64,000 bases of DNA from Enoplosus armatus. Lineage: Eukaryota > Chordata > Actinopteri > Centrarchiformes > Enoplosidae. The position numbers and the translations under genes were made by a program. Positions 1 through 14,087 of this stretch are shown here, piece by piece. The stretch lies in contig NC_092183.1 of assembly GCF_043641665.1 (NCBI RefSeq), positions 5,791,501 through 5,855,500 of the forward strand. Direction: 5' to 3'. The first letter of the stretch is position 1, and every line of letters starts with the position of its first letter. The notes under the pieces are model-generated. The model worked only from the letters and a program-made list of their open reading frames with translations, searched no databases and was not told the origin of the DNA.

Positions 1-803
1 ACATCATATCGGACAACCTTTTTCCCTATGGGCGCTGGCACAGGAACACACAGCATAAGCAGCTGTTGTTCTTTCCACCGCCATAGACGTTAATGTCGAG
101 TTTCCCATTGGCAACACTTCAGATGCCATTGGCAGAACCTGTGCTCTGAACATGGCACCACTCCAGAGGCTTTCCATCCCTTGCCATTTAGTGTCTCTGC
201 CTACACTCCCAGGTCGGGGTCATTTTTCCCTCACAGCGGATCGACCGAGCTGGGTAAGAGTAGAAAAAGGTACGGCAAGGCAATTTGAGTTAGTTAAAAA
301 AAAACACTGCTGCCGTGCTTTGGACGCCCTCTTCTATCTTTTGATCCTTTTTCTTGCACGGTAGAGTTGAAACTGGAAAAGAACAGGCAATACTGAGAGG
401 CAAAGAGGTGGAAGGGAAACTTTTAATTGGCTACACAGAGCACAGCTGTGTTTTGTTGTTCCCCCCCAAATTCCATTTGTCAGAAGTGCAGAGCACTATA
501 ATAGGGAGGCAGCACCTGAAACTAATACTTACAGTAAACACAGTAAACACTGGTGACAGGATTTACAGAATAGCGGTCACCTTCCAGAGTCATCCATCCA
601 ATTTCCTGTGCAAGATAACAAACCAATACAATACTAGAGCAGTTATTCAAATAGTTAACTATCATATTTGTGAAAATGACAGGGGATATGTAAGTACTGA
701 ATGTTTGAAGGAGGCTGCGTGTGACCCAAAATATCTGCACAGGCAGCGTTCCAGTGTAACGTTTACTTTGATATGTTTTATTCATTCTCCTTGACTTCAG
801 AGA

Positions 804-826
804 GGGGAGGAGGGGAGGAGGGGAGG
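804..826 (+). other. G-rich run, possible G-quadruplex
   Basis: Three GGGG runs are separated by AGGA spacers, followed by a further AGG. Two to four stacked tetrads are possible. No gene start is visible nearby, so any role is unknown. Confidence 0.3.
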
Positions 827-3800
827 CGATGTTGGGAATCAGACCGTGTTTCCAATCAGCGACAGCGTTGCCTCATTTCACTAATCATTATTCAAATGAG
901 ATTGATTTGCTTCCCCACCCCTGCACCTAGTTTGAGTGTAAAACGGTTTACAGAGGAGCCGACTGCCTCCAAGAGGGATTTGTACCCCCCCCCACACTCT
1001 GCTGAATTGCAGTTGAATGGTCCCCAAGTTTTTAACAATAAGCTCATGAATACTGAAGTAGTATTTTATTTTTCTCTGCCTGGCTCGATTCTATTCACTG
1101 TCACGAAAGAAATGAAATCCACTTGAAAAGGAGGCCTTTTGGATCATTTGCATGCAAGCTCGGCCCAGTAATGGAATGAAATATGACACACCAATTTAAT
1201 TACTTCAGAATTGTCTCACCTCACAGTATAAATATTGATTCGGGCTGCTCTCTCCTCGGATTCCCTTCCACCATCCCGTTCACATCTTCTTCTCCTGCTT
1301 CCATCTCTCTCATATAGTATTCCAATCTCTTCTCTTTCTAAAACACTCCCTGTCTTTCCTTCTGCGACACACACTCAGGGCTGCTGCCTCCTCTTCAATT
1401 TTCCCTCTCAGTCCATCCACCTCTCATCTCCCTTCCCCAGCTGCCTGCTCCCCAGTCTGTCCATTCCTTATTCTGCTAGCATCGGGTGATGCATGTCATG
1501 TTGTAGGGGCAAAGACTGGCAAAGGAGCAACGAATATGAGATTCTGCCCTGGGTGCTCTTCTGCTCCAGTGTGATGATAGTAGCGCTTTATATGCATGTC
1601 TACACTCTCACCGTTAACGGGCCCTGAAATGACACACAATTTCCATAGCAAAAGGCTTTATAGAAGGCAAATGGGTCCCTGGGGGGGGGGCCCGGCCACG
1701 CCTTTACAGCACAGGACAGAGCGGGGAAAGAGAAGATAGGCAGCATGTACAAAAGCACAGAGGAGGAGTAGGAGGGGTAATTTCCCCGCAGGCATCTCCC
1801 ATGTGGACTTCTATAAACTCTTTGGCCCCGCTTCTCCTCGAGTGTGTGATGGGTCAGCCTCGTGGCAAACCTCAGCTCTTAGTGGGAGAGATGGAGGGAT
1901 ACCAGCCCAGAGATGTGGCCCTGACTGTGAATTTCCGCCCGGCCAGCCGCAGCCACGATCAGCAGAAGAGAAAGGTAGAAGATGCTGGTAAAGTCAAACA
2001 TAAAGGGAGGCTGTAATGAATTAAACACATTGAGCTAAAGATGCCCTTTTAAGCATTTAAATGGAGAAGATCAGAGAGTGGTGATCTTAGCTCCTTGGAC
2101 CTTTTTTCCCCAAAGCTTTTCTGAGTCAAAGGGAAAAAAACAGGCAGTATCCTTAAAAGCCCAGGCGTTTTGTAAACAACAGATCCTTCCTCACAAGGAC
2201 TAAGTGTTTCTCATGTTTTCACTGAGCTCTTAACAGGCTGAATGCCTAACAGGGGTGTCCAAACAAGAGATGGAGAATTGAATCCTCGTTGGAGGGTTTA
2301 TCCATGAAAAAAGCTTCAACAGCTCTTGTTGTCTTATTCATATGAAATGGATTACATTTTTATGAAGTCGAACTAAAGATCTAAAGAACTTTTAAATGAG
2401 TTTAATTAAGCCTAAAGACAATTAAGAAGATGGATCTGTAAAAGTGTTTGTGAACAATATCTGCCTCACACACATAGAGAGGTTATATGCCTGGCTTTCA
2501 GAAAGCCTGCACTTTCAACCCACTCGCTCTCCTCCTCACAGGGTCATGAAAACATCCATTTCCTAATGGCTCACTCATGTGAATCATCGCAACACAGCCT
2601 AAAGAAATGGTGACAGTGCTGCCCGAGCTGACGCATCGTTAACGCTGTGTAGCTGGAGCAAAAGGGAAGGCAGAGACATGACCTGCCGGCAGATTAATCC
2701 ACCAAACAATGAAGTTAAGGTCAGCGCCGCGGCCGCGGACACCAGCGCAATACAGCCATAATCACCAACGCTGAGAGGCAGACAAAAATGATGTGACTCA
2801 AACTCTTTGGTTATGTGAAATAAAACGGTGTTAGGAATGCAAGAGGTGTTAAAACAGAGAGAAGAATGTGGTGGGAAAGCAGATGTTTTGTTTCTGTGAT
2901 TAAACATCTCAGTCTGCAGGTATCTCACCAGCAATGATTATGCGACAACTGCAGCCTCTGATTTTTGTCGTCATGTCAGCTTACAAGGTCTCATGTTGAA
3001 ATGTTGTGTTTGATCTTTCAATTAGCTTTTGCAGATCTGTTTTTTTTTGTGATTTGCACATAAAAGGAATTGAAGGATCGTTTTAGGGACAGATCGCAAA
3101 CTGATCAGTCACAAAAGTCTTTGCAGTCCAATTAAAAAGCACTTGTATCAGTTTATGCCTATTAAAGTACTGGAAGAAGTATCAGCATTTATTAACAATG
3201 CTAGTACAACTCTACTAAAAAGCACTCTCACTGTGCGAAAATGTGGCATATATTCTCCCAAATAGAAAAGTTTCGTTCATCTCAGCCAGTCATGTTGAGA
3301 TTTCTGGATGACAGAAAAGACTTCCAGCTCAAGACAAAACAGACTGACTCATTAGAGACCCCAACTATGCCTTTAACGGGGCAATAAGTATGGTTTTTAC
3401 TGCCCCATAGCACAAAACGACCACAATATATCTGCAGAGGGTTGATAGGGTTATGCTTCAAAAACTCATTTTCTGCCTCATACTCTGTTTTAAAGCAAAA
3501 ACTAAACCCACTAAATTCCCAAAAGTCCACTGGCATTTCAAGACACCACCAGTATCCTGAGGTTTATTCTTCTCAATTTAAAACTGTCAATGACAAAGCA
3601 CTAATTTATATTAGCTATTAATACGATTTCCACTGGGATAAATTATATCTGGCTATATTACCTGGCTTACGTATCTCTTCTGGGAAAATGTGACTTAATT
3701 GTTTGTTAATTGCAGTCCCTACAGAGTTTGAGATGGATTTAGGGTGAGGTGTGCTGCAGAGATTTGTCAGTGATGCTGTAATTCCTACTGCTCGTCTCCA

Positions 3801-6800
3801 GAGGTGGATTTAAGTCATCAAGTACTAGATGCACCTTTAAGGTCCTATGGAGCTTTTGGGGTGTCATGAAATCCATGTTTGGGAAAGCCAATCAAAGCTC
3901 TGTCAACCTGCAACTGTGTCAGTAACACTAGTTTTGCATGTGCAAGCACAGATGGGAGTAGTTTGTTGCAGATGCTGCCCTGTACCAGAGATCTCATCAA
4001 TCTATGTGTGTGAGGAAATGTTAAGATCTAACAGCGCCAGGAGATTGTGTATCAAACCTTTTGTGACTCCACTCTGAAAAATAACCACATGGAACAGGGG
4101 TCTTGTAAATCTGCCGGCCAGCCATTAGAAACGTTTGGATCCCTGTGCATCTATTGCACCATATTATGTTAGTTGTTGCAGAATGTAAAACCTAAATAAA
4201 GGCAATTATATGGTTTAGGTGAAAGTGTGTAATTGTGCAATAAAATTGAGGGTTTCCGCCCATTTGCAGTGAGAAAATGCTAATTTATGTGCTTTCCATA
4301 CATGTGAAAGTCCATTGGGATGAAATTAATAAAGATATGTTTGATCATTAATATTTTAATGGAGCGTAGGTGGGAGCTTGCATCACTTTGTTCACAGTCC
4401 CAGAAGCTCTGAAAGAGCAGAGAGCAAACATTTTCAGTCCATAAACTGGAACAAATTTAATTCTCTTGCATTCTCACTTTGAGATGCAGGGCCCCTTAAC
4501 CTTGATGAATATTTAATTTTTCTATTCAGATATATTGGCGAACCTGGTACACTACAACTTGCCTTGGCATGGTCACAAAATATAGATAATAAGCAGATCT
4601 GTTACGGGTTGGAAAAAGAGAAACGAACAGTTAAGAGAGGATGACATTTTTATCATTATTTTCATAATCATACTGATGATTATGCGGGAAAAAACTGGAC
4701 GATATAAATCTTGCAGCATGTAGAATATCAGGCCATTTAATTCCTTATCAAAAGGCCTGCTCAGCGTACTATACAGAGCAGAGTCTGGAGCAGTGCTGGA
4801 ATGAATAAAGACAGAACGGCCGATCCACTTGGACAGCAAATCCTCATGCTTACAGACAGTATATGTCAGTCAGACCCTTAACATAAAGCACAGCCCTGAG
4901 ACCTGCCAACAAGTATTAAATAGTTGATTAAATGTCACCATGTTGACTTTGTAGCTCATTTCTCAGTCGGGTAACATATTGTATGTATTATTCATTTCCA
5001 ATTTTTGACGAGGCATCCCACCATTCCTCGTTTGACATTTGGGGAAAAGGTTGTTTTTTCACATTCCAAGTTACCAAAGCTTCAATTTATTGGAATCCCT
5101 GATAGGTGCCACTAAGTTGACAGCTGGTTTTCCCAAGTTCAACCCAGGTAGTTACATTTTGCAGGTCTAGCAAGTTTTCACACCTGGACAAACCAAACCC
5201 TCTATCTTCATCCTTTAGAATATGTGTGGGCACTGGGCAGAAAATATACTTTGGCTAGCTTGTCCGAGACATAATGAAGCAGGAAACATCCTTAAGCCTC
5301 CCAGTTACCAGTGCAGCGAATTTCTCTCTATCTGAGCAGCATGTTGTCCTACACAGGCTGATGTCAACTCAGCTGTTACATCTGCCCAGGCTCTCCAAAT
5401 CTCCTCCTTAATTCCTCCAGCAGGCAGCTGGAATCAGCCGAGGGGACATGCCAGAGATGGAGAAGCAGGTGGCAGGTGGCAGCCATTCAGAACGCTTTAT
5501 ATATTTTCAAAAAGTCACCCATCTGAAAATAAGCCCTTTTTTGTCATTCCTTTTTTATAAAGTGTTCTCTGTTCAAAGCAGTAATGTATAACAGGTTGCT
5601 ATCAGTGATTTTAATGGTTATTGCATATCTATGTAAGAATGTGCGAATGATATGCTTGCTAGAGCTCTCGCGGTTGCTCTGCCAGGGGACTAACCAGTGT
5701 TGGAAAGTGGAACATTTAAGAGATTTCAGGGAGAGCTGTGAAGATAAGTGGAATAGCTGTAATAGTATACTAATCCAATTACAGCTATTCCATTACATTA
5801 AATTACAAAATTTCGCTTTAATAAGATATTACCATGGGAGGGGTCACGGTGCGGCTGGGTTTCCATGGCTACAGTCAGAAACCCACACTTAAATGAAATA
5901 TAGAGTGGAAAAACACCCACGCACACTACACTGCTTCAAGACTTCAAAATATTTCCCTTATCATCTGGCAAGTATGTGTCAGGCAGAGAAAACAGACGGA
6001 GTCACACTAGTCAAACCCACAGTACGTGTTCATATAATTGATGGATAGGTAGAAGATGATGTTTGTCTAAACAGGCAGGCAGTAAATGAACAGGGAAGAT
6101 AAAAGAAATGAGCACACATTTTATTGAGATGTTCTGGAGGAGGGAGGACCGCAGGAGGAGAAAGAGGGATGGGGAGAGATCCATACTGAGGTGGGAAACT
6201 CTGATAAACCAGAGGAGACCATCTGCTGGGAAAATATATATTTCCCATGACCTACCCTGTCAAAAATGCAAAGATCTTAAACAGGACCCCATGGAAACAC
6301 ACTGAGAAAACAAAGACCACCTTTAATTTCTTCATTCTGTAACATGAATGACTTCTATATATATTCCAAAACAACCCTACCACATTGCTCTTTGAGACCA
6401 ATTATAGTAGACAGTTTGCAAACATTGAGCTTAAGTGGTCTAAAGAGCTTTTTATGTTTATTATTCAAATATTTATTTTTATTTTTATTATGTTTTATAT
6501 ATATTTTTTTAAATGTAGTAATGATGGTAATTTTTCATCTTGACATACGGTTGAATTAAAATAATAACACCAGTGATTCTCAAATTAAGATTCTAAGATT
6601 TCCCACTAATAGATTAAATTGTGTGGAAGATAACAGTCATTAATTTCCATTTGGCTTGGTGAAAAGGTGTTTTGTAGAAGTCTGTGCAAAAGACAATACC
6701 CAGGAAAGAAGGACTGCATTCTGGGCTGTCAAATGAAAAAGAAAAAGATATCCTAAGAGTGTTGTTTACCTTACAGGCAAGCCCCTCAAGAGGAGTAGAA

Positions 6801-9534
6801 GTAAACATCAAGTTTGTCCAAAAAGACAAATCAAGGGGAGGTGGCAATATGTGGGACGACACCTGCTGAATGAGCTTTTTCTGCTGCAGGTTTTGACACG
6901 ATATTATGATGTCTTCTCTTCCTGGCTGAATTTTTTTGGATGCACGCTGGAATGAACTTTGTTAGCTTGAGATGTGTCAACAGTTTTGCTTAAGCAGCAT
7001 GACTGCAGCTGATCTGACGACACAGTGAGCTAGCGCTGGCAAACAATCCCGAGTACTGCTCCATAACGAGCCTGAAATCATCTGCAACTTCCTGACAACG
7101 CAGTGGGTACAACAAACATCCACGCTAATGCTGAAAACGCACCTTAGAAGACGGGTTGGCGCTCAAACAATGATTCATACATATCACATTTAGCAGTATT
7201 CCATTATCTGTATTGTCTTTTTTACACAAGCCTAATAACTGTAAAGATTGAGGGCCACAGAATTACAGGATACAAGCATCATCAATCTGTCACTGTCTCT
7301 GAACTCCTGCTCTCCTGGCAGAGATTCAGGCAGTGAATTAATCAAAGGAACCGTTATTGCCAAATTACTGACATGGGTTCAAAGATAAATGTCTCCTGGC
7401 TGACGCCAACTGACAGCCCCAAGAGTGATTAATTTCACTCCACTCTGGTGATTGGCAAGAGACTCAAACTGAGGATGGTGCATCGTCATCCTGCCTCATC
7501 ACATGTTGCTTACTTTTTTCAGAATCTGGATTACATCTCCGATCCTATTCCTTTGCGAGCCGGGGCAGTAGTGAGGTGGACAAAACGTTCTTGGGTGTTT
7601 TTAGCTGAAGAGGCACTGAGTGAAACCCAAGGGTCAATAGCACAGCACTCTCTCAAAGGCCTCAACTCGAGCGGGTGACAGGACTGAGTTATGTGGTCAC
7701 TGTCCTGTCAAATGCAATAAGGAAAGCAAGGCAGAAAAAAAGAAATGTTTTTTTTTCTTTGCGACCGGAGCTTCAAATAACACAGAGATCCAATACCTGC
7801 TGCAGGCAATAATGCAGCTATGTTTTCATTACATGGAAAGACAGGTCTGCATCTTTTCCTTAGAAAGAGATTCACCTGGATATATGTGGTTGAATCTGTA
7901 TGCGACCTCCCTGCAAAAGGTCCATGTTGTGATGCACATTCAATCCAACATGACAGCTTGAGAAATCCAGTCATAATTCTAGCACACTGTTCAGAAATAT
8001 TCAACTGCGGAAAATGTGTGAGTGGAGCAAAAACATTATCACCTTTTGATCTTTGCCTGTTAGCCTAAACACCCCTATCAGTCTTGATAGCAGTCCCGTG
8101 GAGAGAAGCAAGATCAATCAAATCCATTTTCTGGCTTTTGTGTTTATCACGCTTCAAAGTTGCAGCAGGGGCTCGCGTTGTCATAGAAACAGCTGCAGTA
8201 GAAAAAGGTTAGATTGTTGTTGAACTTGGTAGGATGCATGGAGTAATGAGAGTCATCATTATGTGAGATATCAGCAGCACAAGCGGAGAGGGGACTGTTG
8301 CTTCTTTTGTTTGCTTGAAAAGCAAGGCCTCACAAATTAATGTGCGCTGGTGACTGCAAATTCTCTTCCCCCCCTGAAATGAAAACGCAGGAGAATACGG
8401 CAAGGCTCGCGGACAATATTGAGTCAAGGCAATATACTGCCACAGGTGCAGGGATTTGGCTGAATTCCTGCATAGTAATAAAACTCAATGATAGAATTTT
8501 GTTTTCAGAGCTCGGGATTGGTTTGTACCGGCACCACAATGCAATCATCTTGTCTTGCCCTCCTTCAGAAATGAATCCTGTCTGGCACAACTGCAGTAAA
8601 GCTGGGCACGGTGTGATGTCTCTTTACTTGAGGATTGCACATTAGCATTCACACCCAGCGGTGAGCTTAGTGAGCGTCCCCAATACTGCTTACGATCTCT
8701 AAGATGTTAGGCTGTTTGTAACAAGTGTTTGCTCTTCAATTCAATTTTACAACGACGTGACAGTGAGAAATTTGTGATGTGTAGAGCCATTTTCACACAT
8801 GGAAACCACATTATTGCCTGGTGTGATTATCCAGGCAAGGGAGGACATTTTGTATTTGATGCAAAATCAAAATAATCTTCGGGTCTTCCACATAGTAAAC
8901 TGACAGTTTGGGATTTTTGGAGGATTAAAGCTGCTTTAATCAAGATTTTGATGATAACACCGGATCAAACTACTATATGTATGTGAGAGGGGATGATCAT
9001 AGTGACGAATCCACTGGGAATTATCACCTGGTTCTCTGGTTCCCTCCATGCATGGAGTGTTTTAGTTTCTTTCAGCTCATTGTTTTTGTTTTACAGCATT
9101 TTCACTGTTTTATCTCACGACTCTCATTTCCAGCCAAAGCAGGCAGCTGATTTCAGCAAAATAGCTCTAAAAACCAAGAACCAACTGTACGCCACAGACA
9201 GCAGACAGACACAGTTAGCAAATAGCTGGTGAACATAGTTGAGCATTTCACTGCTGCATTTATTTATATTTATATTTTTCTCAGGAGTTGGTGGAGACCA
9301 AAGCAGTGCTAAAAGGAGAGCGGACATTGATGATTTGTCAGAAGGCCAGAGAACTCCAAAGGACTTCTTATGTTGCTCCATATCTGCCGGATGTATAAAC
9401 ACGCAACTGTGTGCTCACTGTATCAACTGTGTATGGTGAAAATATGTCAATAGTGTGTTTTGCATTGCCCCCAAATGGTTGGTGTGCTGGTTTAAGGTTC
9501 ATGCAAGAAAGTGGCTCAGTTAACTAATCCATTT

Positions 9535-9600
9535 CAATCAATCAATCTTTATTTGTAAAGCACCTTTCATACAGGTTAGTGCAGCTCAAAGTACTTTACG
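9535..9600 (-). repeat. Short LINE/SINE 3' tail fragment
   Basis: On the minus strand the stretch reads as a 'gtgctttacaaataaagattgattgat' type tail. Such tails, ending in a short tandem ATTG repeat, are common 3' ends of teleost retroposons. Only about 65 bases are recognisable, so the family is not assigned. Confidence 0.5.
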
Positions 9601-12365
9601 GGTGACTGACAAACTAATGTGTTTTTGTTACACCATGGTAACAAGGCTCAGGTTCATAGTTATGGACAATGTCATGGACATTACACACAGACAGATATCT
9701 GTCAGACAAGAAGATGCACTAAGAAGTGTAAGGAGTCCATAAGTTCATTTTCAGAGCTTTGTAAAAGTTTTTGCCTTAAGCCATGTGCGGACCACAATGG
9801 GAGTGGAATCAGAGTGGAATCTGGTGTTTCAACGCTGTGCAAGGTATTCAGATGAGATGAGAAACAGGCCATATCTGAACCGTGGACAATGTGATTGCTG
9901 TGAGATAGGCAGCGGGGAGAGTCTGCAGCATAGCAGAGGAGATAAGGTGAGGAGAGCGATCTCACCAGAGGCAAGTGGTTTGCACTCAACTCAGCTGAAA
10001 GTGAATGGCTGATCTGTGTTTCCACATGCATACACCTTGTTTAAAACCCCTGGTTCTTCGCCTTCAAAGGCTTTCCAAACTCAAGAACCACAAAGGAGCC
10101 TTTTGAAGCAATATCTCCTGCTGTTTCAATGGGACAGCCGAGTGCCAAAAAGATCGCTCTAAACTTGCAGATCCACCCGCAGACTGCTGCTTCACAGGTG
10201 TTTAATTAAAACTGGACCCCTCTTTTTCAACGGGAAATGTTGTCAACATTTGAGATATTCGATATTATTTGACTCTGTAGATGCAAACAACATCAATTTG
10301 CCTTAACTGGGTCCCCTATTTTTTGCACAGCTACACATGCGGGTGAAAGATTTGCAGCAGTAAAATATGAAATATCAAGACCTTCCTCAGTGACCCAGTT
10401 ATTACACATGTATCCCACAGAATAATATGTTGACATCTACAAGCAATACAGACTTTGCACAGCCATTACCAGTAGCTGGATCATGAATTTCTTTTGCTAG
10501 AAAACAAGAGAAACCTACTATGCACCAGTAGCACACTGGTTTAAGAGATAACTAAAAAAAACCTGCCACCTTCTGTAAATCCTGGAATATACAGCAATAT
10601 GATGTGGGCTACTAGACATGATTGCTACACAACGGCAATTGTATTTGATTGGTGCAGGAAACCAGATTAAATCCAATATCATTTGGAGGAATACATGTGA
10701 AAAGAGGTTCTGGGGAAGGCAATTGATAAGGGGATTACTTGACAACTGCTTTTTGGTGGGCCGATTACCCATTCTGAGAAGTCAAAGGGATTTGAAAATA
10801 CGGCAGCTTTCTATTCTGGTCTGCACAAACACGTACAACCATGCGTGCGCAAACTCACAAACATTCTGTGTCTAAATGCACAGGCCTTTGCCTCATATTG
10901 CTGAGGAGAGCAGAGATTCCCCTAGAAATCTCTCAGCACGGCCTATATCAAAAGCTTAGAGGAGCGGCTTGACTGCTGCAGTGAGGCTCACACCTCTGGG
11001 AATTATCCCCACAGACATGTAGCCAAGAAGAAAGGCGGTTATTGTCAAAGTGTGTTTTGATTTGACTTATAATTGCATTCAATGAGGAAAAGCAATCTGG
11101 AGTGCTTGAGATATCACATCCAACGTTTTAATGAACTAAATTCCCCATTAAAGTTGGACATAAGATGTTAACAGTACGCAGAAAATCGAGATATCGAGAA
11201 AGTGGATGAATATATGCTTATATATCTAAAAATCAAAAGGTAGTTGTATTCTGCCAGCTTCTATTTTCCAACACTTGTATCACATATCATATTAGCAGAT
11301 GTATGGGACATGGCAGGTGTTGTGTTGTCACCATCAGTATAAATAGCACATTACTGTCACATTCATGTGTAGAAGAATCACCAAGTTGTTTAGATTGAAA
11401 TCATATCAAAATGTGATATTAAGCAAAGAAAAGGCAGGAGAGAAAGAGTAACATGTTTCAAAGTAGGCTATAGTTCAGGAGCTTTATGGGGAGGCGATGA
11501 CACGGCTTGGTAAAGAGATGAGGCAAACAACATAAAAACATGGATTAAGGGCGGGAAGAAAGCGTAATAGTGGTAGATTATAATGGCATTACTACCTGGT
11601 GAGACACGAGTCAGCGGGCTTGAGGTGTCTGTGGGATGATTGGTATGACACTCAATGGCTGAGTCACACAGAAGCTGAGCAGAGGGGCGAGGATCATACA
11701 GACTGCTGCTCGGCTCAGCTCCAGTGAGTCATCCACCACTGATTTAGACCTTTGTCAATTAGACCTTTCATTGGCTACTGTTTGTATCCATGGTTGACGT
11801 GGACGTTTATATGGTGTCATACTCATGAGCCAAATAGACTATAATGAGGGATTTTTTCCATTAGGTTTCTGTCAAGAGACCTGCAATTGCGCTTTAGCGG
11901 CCCACCAACATTTCAGTCTTAATGTGATTAAGGGAACATTATGATTAAGATGTGGGTCACAACAACACGTTCATCTTATTATGGTATTTATGTTAAGGCC
12001 ATATGGAGGTGATTAATACTGCAATGAGGACATGCACTATGAGCCACGTTGTTGTAAACTTATTGAGACATCTTAATCCAGGTGAAATTGTTCTCCAACA
12101 ACATTTGCCCTAATATGCCTAGAGTAATTCGATTTTTCACAGGCAATACACATGTTGATATGAAGTCTTCATGAAGGAGTCTCAGTTTGGGTGGCAAGAA
12201 AACAACATCCATGATACAAAGGCAGGAGTCTTGGCGGTATGAAAACTGAAATGCAAAATAAGCCTCATCCGTTACACAATTCCGAATCGACGAAAGGAAA
12301 CATTTAGGTATTAATGCCTGTAGACAGTCTCATTATTACCTTCACAGTGTCAAAGGAATAATTTG

Positions 12366-12494
12366 AAATTTTGGTAAATACGTGTATTGCCGAGAGACAA
12401 GAAGATCAATACCACTGTCACATCTTGAGAGTGGTATCTGTCTTCTCAGCTATCTCTTAACAAGATATTGAACGAGTGTATTTCCCAAAATGTC
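12366..12494. repeat. Imperfect inverted repeat, foldback element
   Basis: The left arm (12366-12418) and the right arm (12427-12494) are imperfect reverse complements. Both arms contain versions of 'tttt(g)g(g/t)taaatac', 'gagaagat' and 'ataccact'. From memory these words belong to an abundant percomorph interspersed repeat. The arrangement looks like two head-to-head partial copies or a foldback MITE. No coding capacity is seen. Confidence 0.55.
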
Positions 12495-13900
12495 AAGCTA
12501 CTGCAGTAATTAACATAACTAATAGGAATTTTATTTAGAATTGTACAGAATATTGGCATTAACCCAGTGAACCATGACCAGTAAATCTATGTAAACACTC
12601 CAACAGCAGCAGTAAATTATGTAGTGTGCCTGATGCTGACCTAACTCATCCCAGAAGCTGCATGGTGGTCCCATGTACCTAATTCATTTTGCCAAGCTTT
12701 CCCATCCAAGTCAATTTCACAGCCCAGCTGTAGTGAGTTTTTTTCCCCCTTTCGTCTCTTTCAAACTCAATTTCAAAGAGTTCTGGGAGACAGCAGTGGC
12801 CTCAGTGTTGGTCGATCACATTTTCTCATTAATTTAAAGGCGCCGTAGATGCCTTCCGATTACGACATGAATAATAAATAGGCCTGTTAGTCTCCTTGTG
12901 GTGGGAGAAGCCCTGTTTAATTCACTGTCTATCCATGTGTATTAAGGAATCTGCTTCTCCACGGTAAAAAAACCAAACAGCCTGAGACACATGACATTGT
13001 TGTTCCAGACTTAATAAACAACCAGTCAGGATGTGTTACAGTGGGATGTTCCAGAGGACTGTGGGGCACAGAAAAACAGTGTCCGTGTAAAACCACTGAT
13101 ACACACACACACTGGTTTAGGTTGTGACGCTAGTGTGTCTCAAATAACATTTTTCATATGATATGTGATCTGATGGCTCACTTTGTGCTATCAGATTAAG
13201 TGACACTCTCCATATTTCAGTGTGATTACACCTGTATCCGTTTCTCGGCTCAAAAGCCTTAATGTGTCCGGAGCTCCAACTTGCACAGTAATTACAGATT
13301 ATCACAATTTTTCTCTAAGGTGTAGAAAAACATGAAAAACTTAAATTAGTGAGCTGGATGAATTTACATTCTGATGCACCTATCAGTGTGCTGCAGGCAT
13401 AGGTGTACAGGGTCAATGTACATCAATTTATGAGCTACAAACTACACAGATCTCAGATCTTTGCCTCATCAACTAATCGTCATTCAGGGGGTCTTCCTGA
13501 TTATCATAGCATTAATGCTACATATGAAGCCACCATAAATAATTCAATGGGCTGTCTCCCTCAATAAAGGACTTCCTTCTGGTCTCATATCCAGTTTGTA
13601 CAACATGTACTGCTCTTCTGCATGATGGTTGTCAAGGTGTTATGTCTCCACCTAAAGGTAACCTGAGGAACTGAATGAGAGTCCTGCGTTCGTGTGCGAG
13701 TCCCTCATGACAAATGCTGAACTGATAGGCAGGATAATCATATAAACACTCGGAGCAGCATTTTAATCAGAGCCTATTATAGATCTCTGTCATATTTAAT
13801 GACACATTAGGTACAAGTGGATGTGATTAGGCTTGTGAAATTAGTGGAATTCAAGGAGGATACTGTATGCATCCAATCACACCCTCATATCTACACAGCT

Positions 13901-13906
13901 TTTAAT
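13901..13906 (-). terminator. hscb: Candidate poly(A) signal of hscb
   Basis: An ATTAAA hexamer on the minus strand lies about 180 bases past the hscb stop codon. No AATAAA is closer. It is a variant signal, so the assignment is tentative. Confidence 0.35.
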
Positions 13907-14087
13907 GAAAAAATAGCAGATTAAGTACAAATCACCATGAATTCAGTTGTATATTATGCATTACAAGTAAGGTTTTATCATTCAACAATACATTTACATA
14001 ATCGCAAGACAAATGTACAATAATTTGTGTGCCTCTGTACAAAAGTTTTTAAAAGTAGCAAAAATATCCAATAAAGTGACACTAAAA

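Larger units (their letters stand above)
1..14087. other. Gene-free stretch, possible regulatory desert
   Basis: I find no exon supported by splice sites plus a recognisable protein family on either strand. The longest open frames (354-794 plus, 2599-2934 minus) have low-complexity, non-family-like translations and are probably chance. The stretch is poor in recognisable mobile elements compared with the right half: only a LINE-tail fragment near 9535 and an inverted repeat near 12366 stand out. It has a G-rich run at 804-826, ten Gs at 1681-1690 and several AT-rich homeodomain-like words, for example two ATGATTAAG-type sites near 11930-11960. It could be a neighbour's regulatory domain or a long intron; neither can be shown from this sequence. 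Confidence 0.5.

Noticed and set aside
354..794. 146-codon open frame on the plus strand
   Set aside because: No recognisable domain, no splice context, composition like non-coding DNA, and an overlapping open frame on the other strand.
2599..2934. 111-codon open frame on the minus strand
   Set aside because: No family resemblance and no supporting gene structure; chance in AT-moderate DNA.
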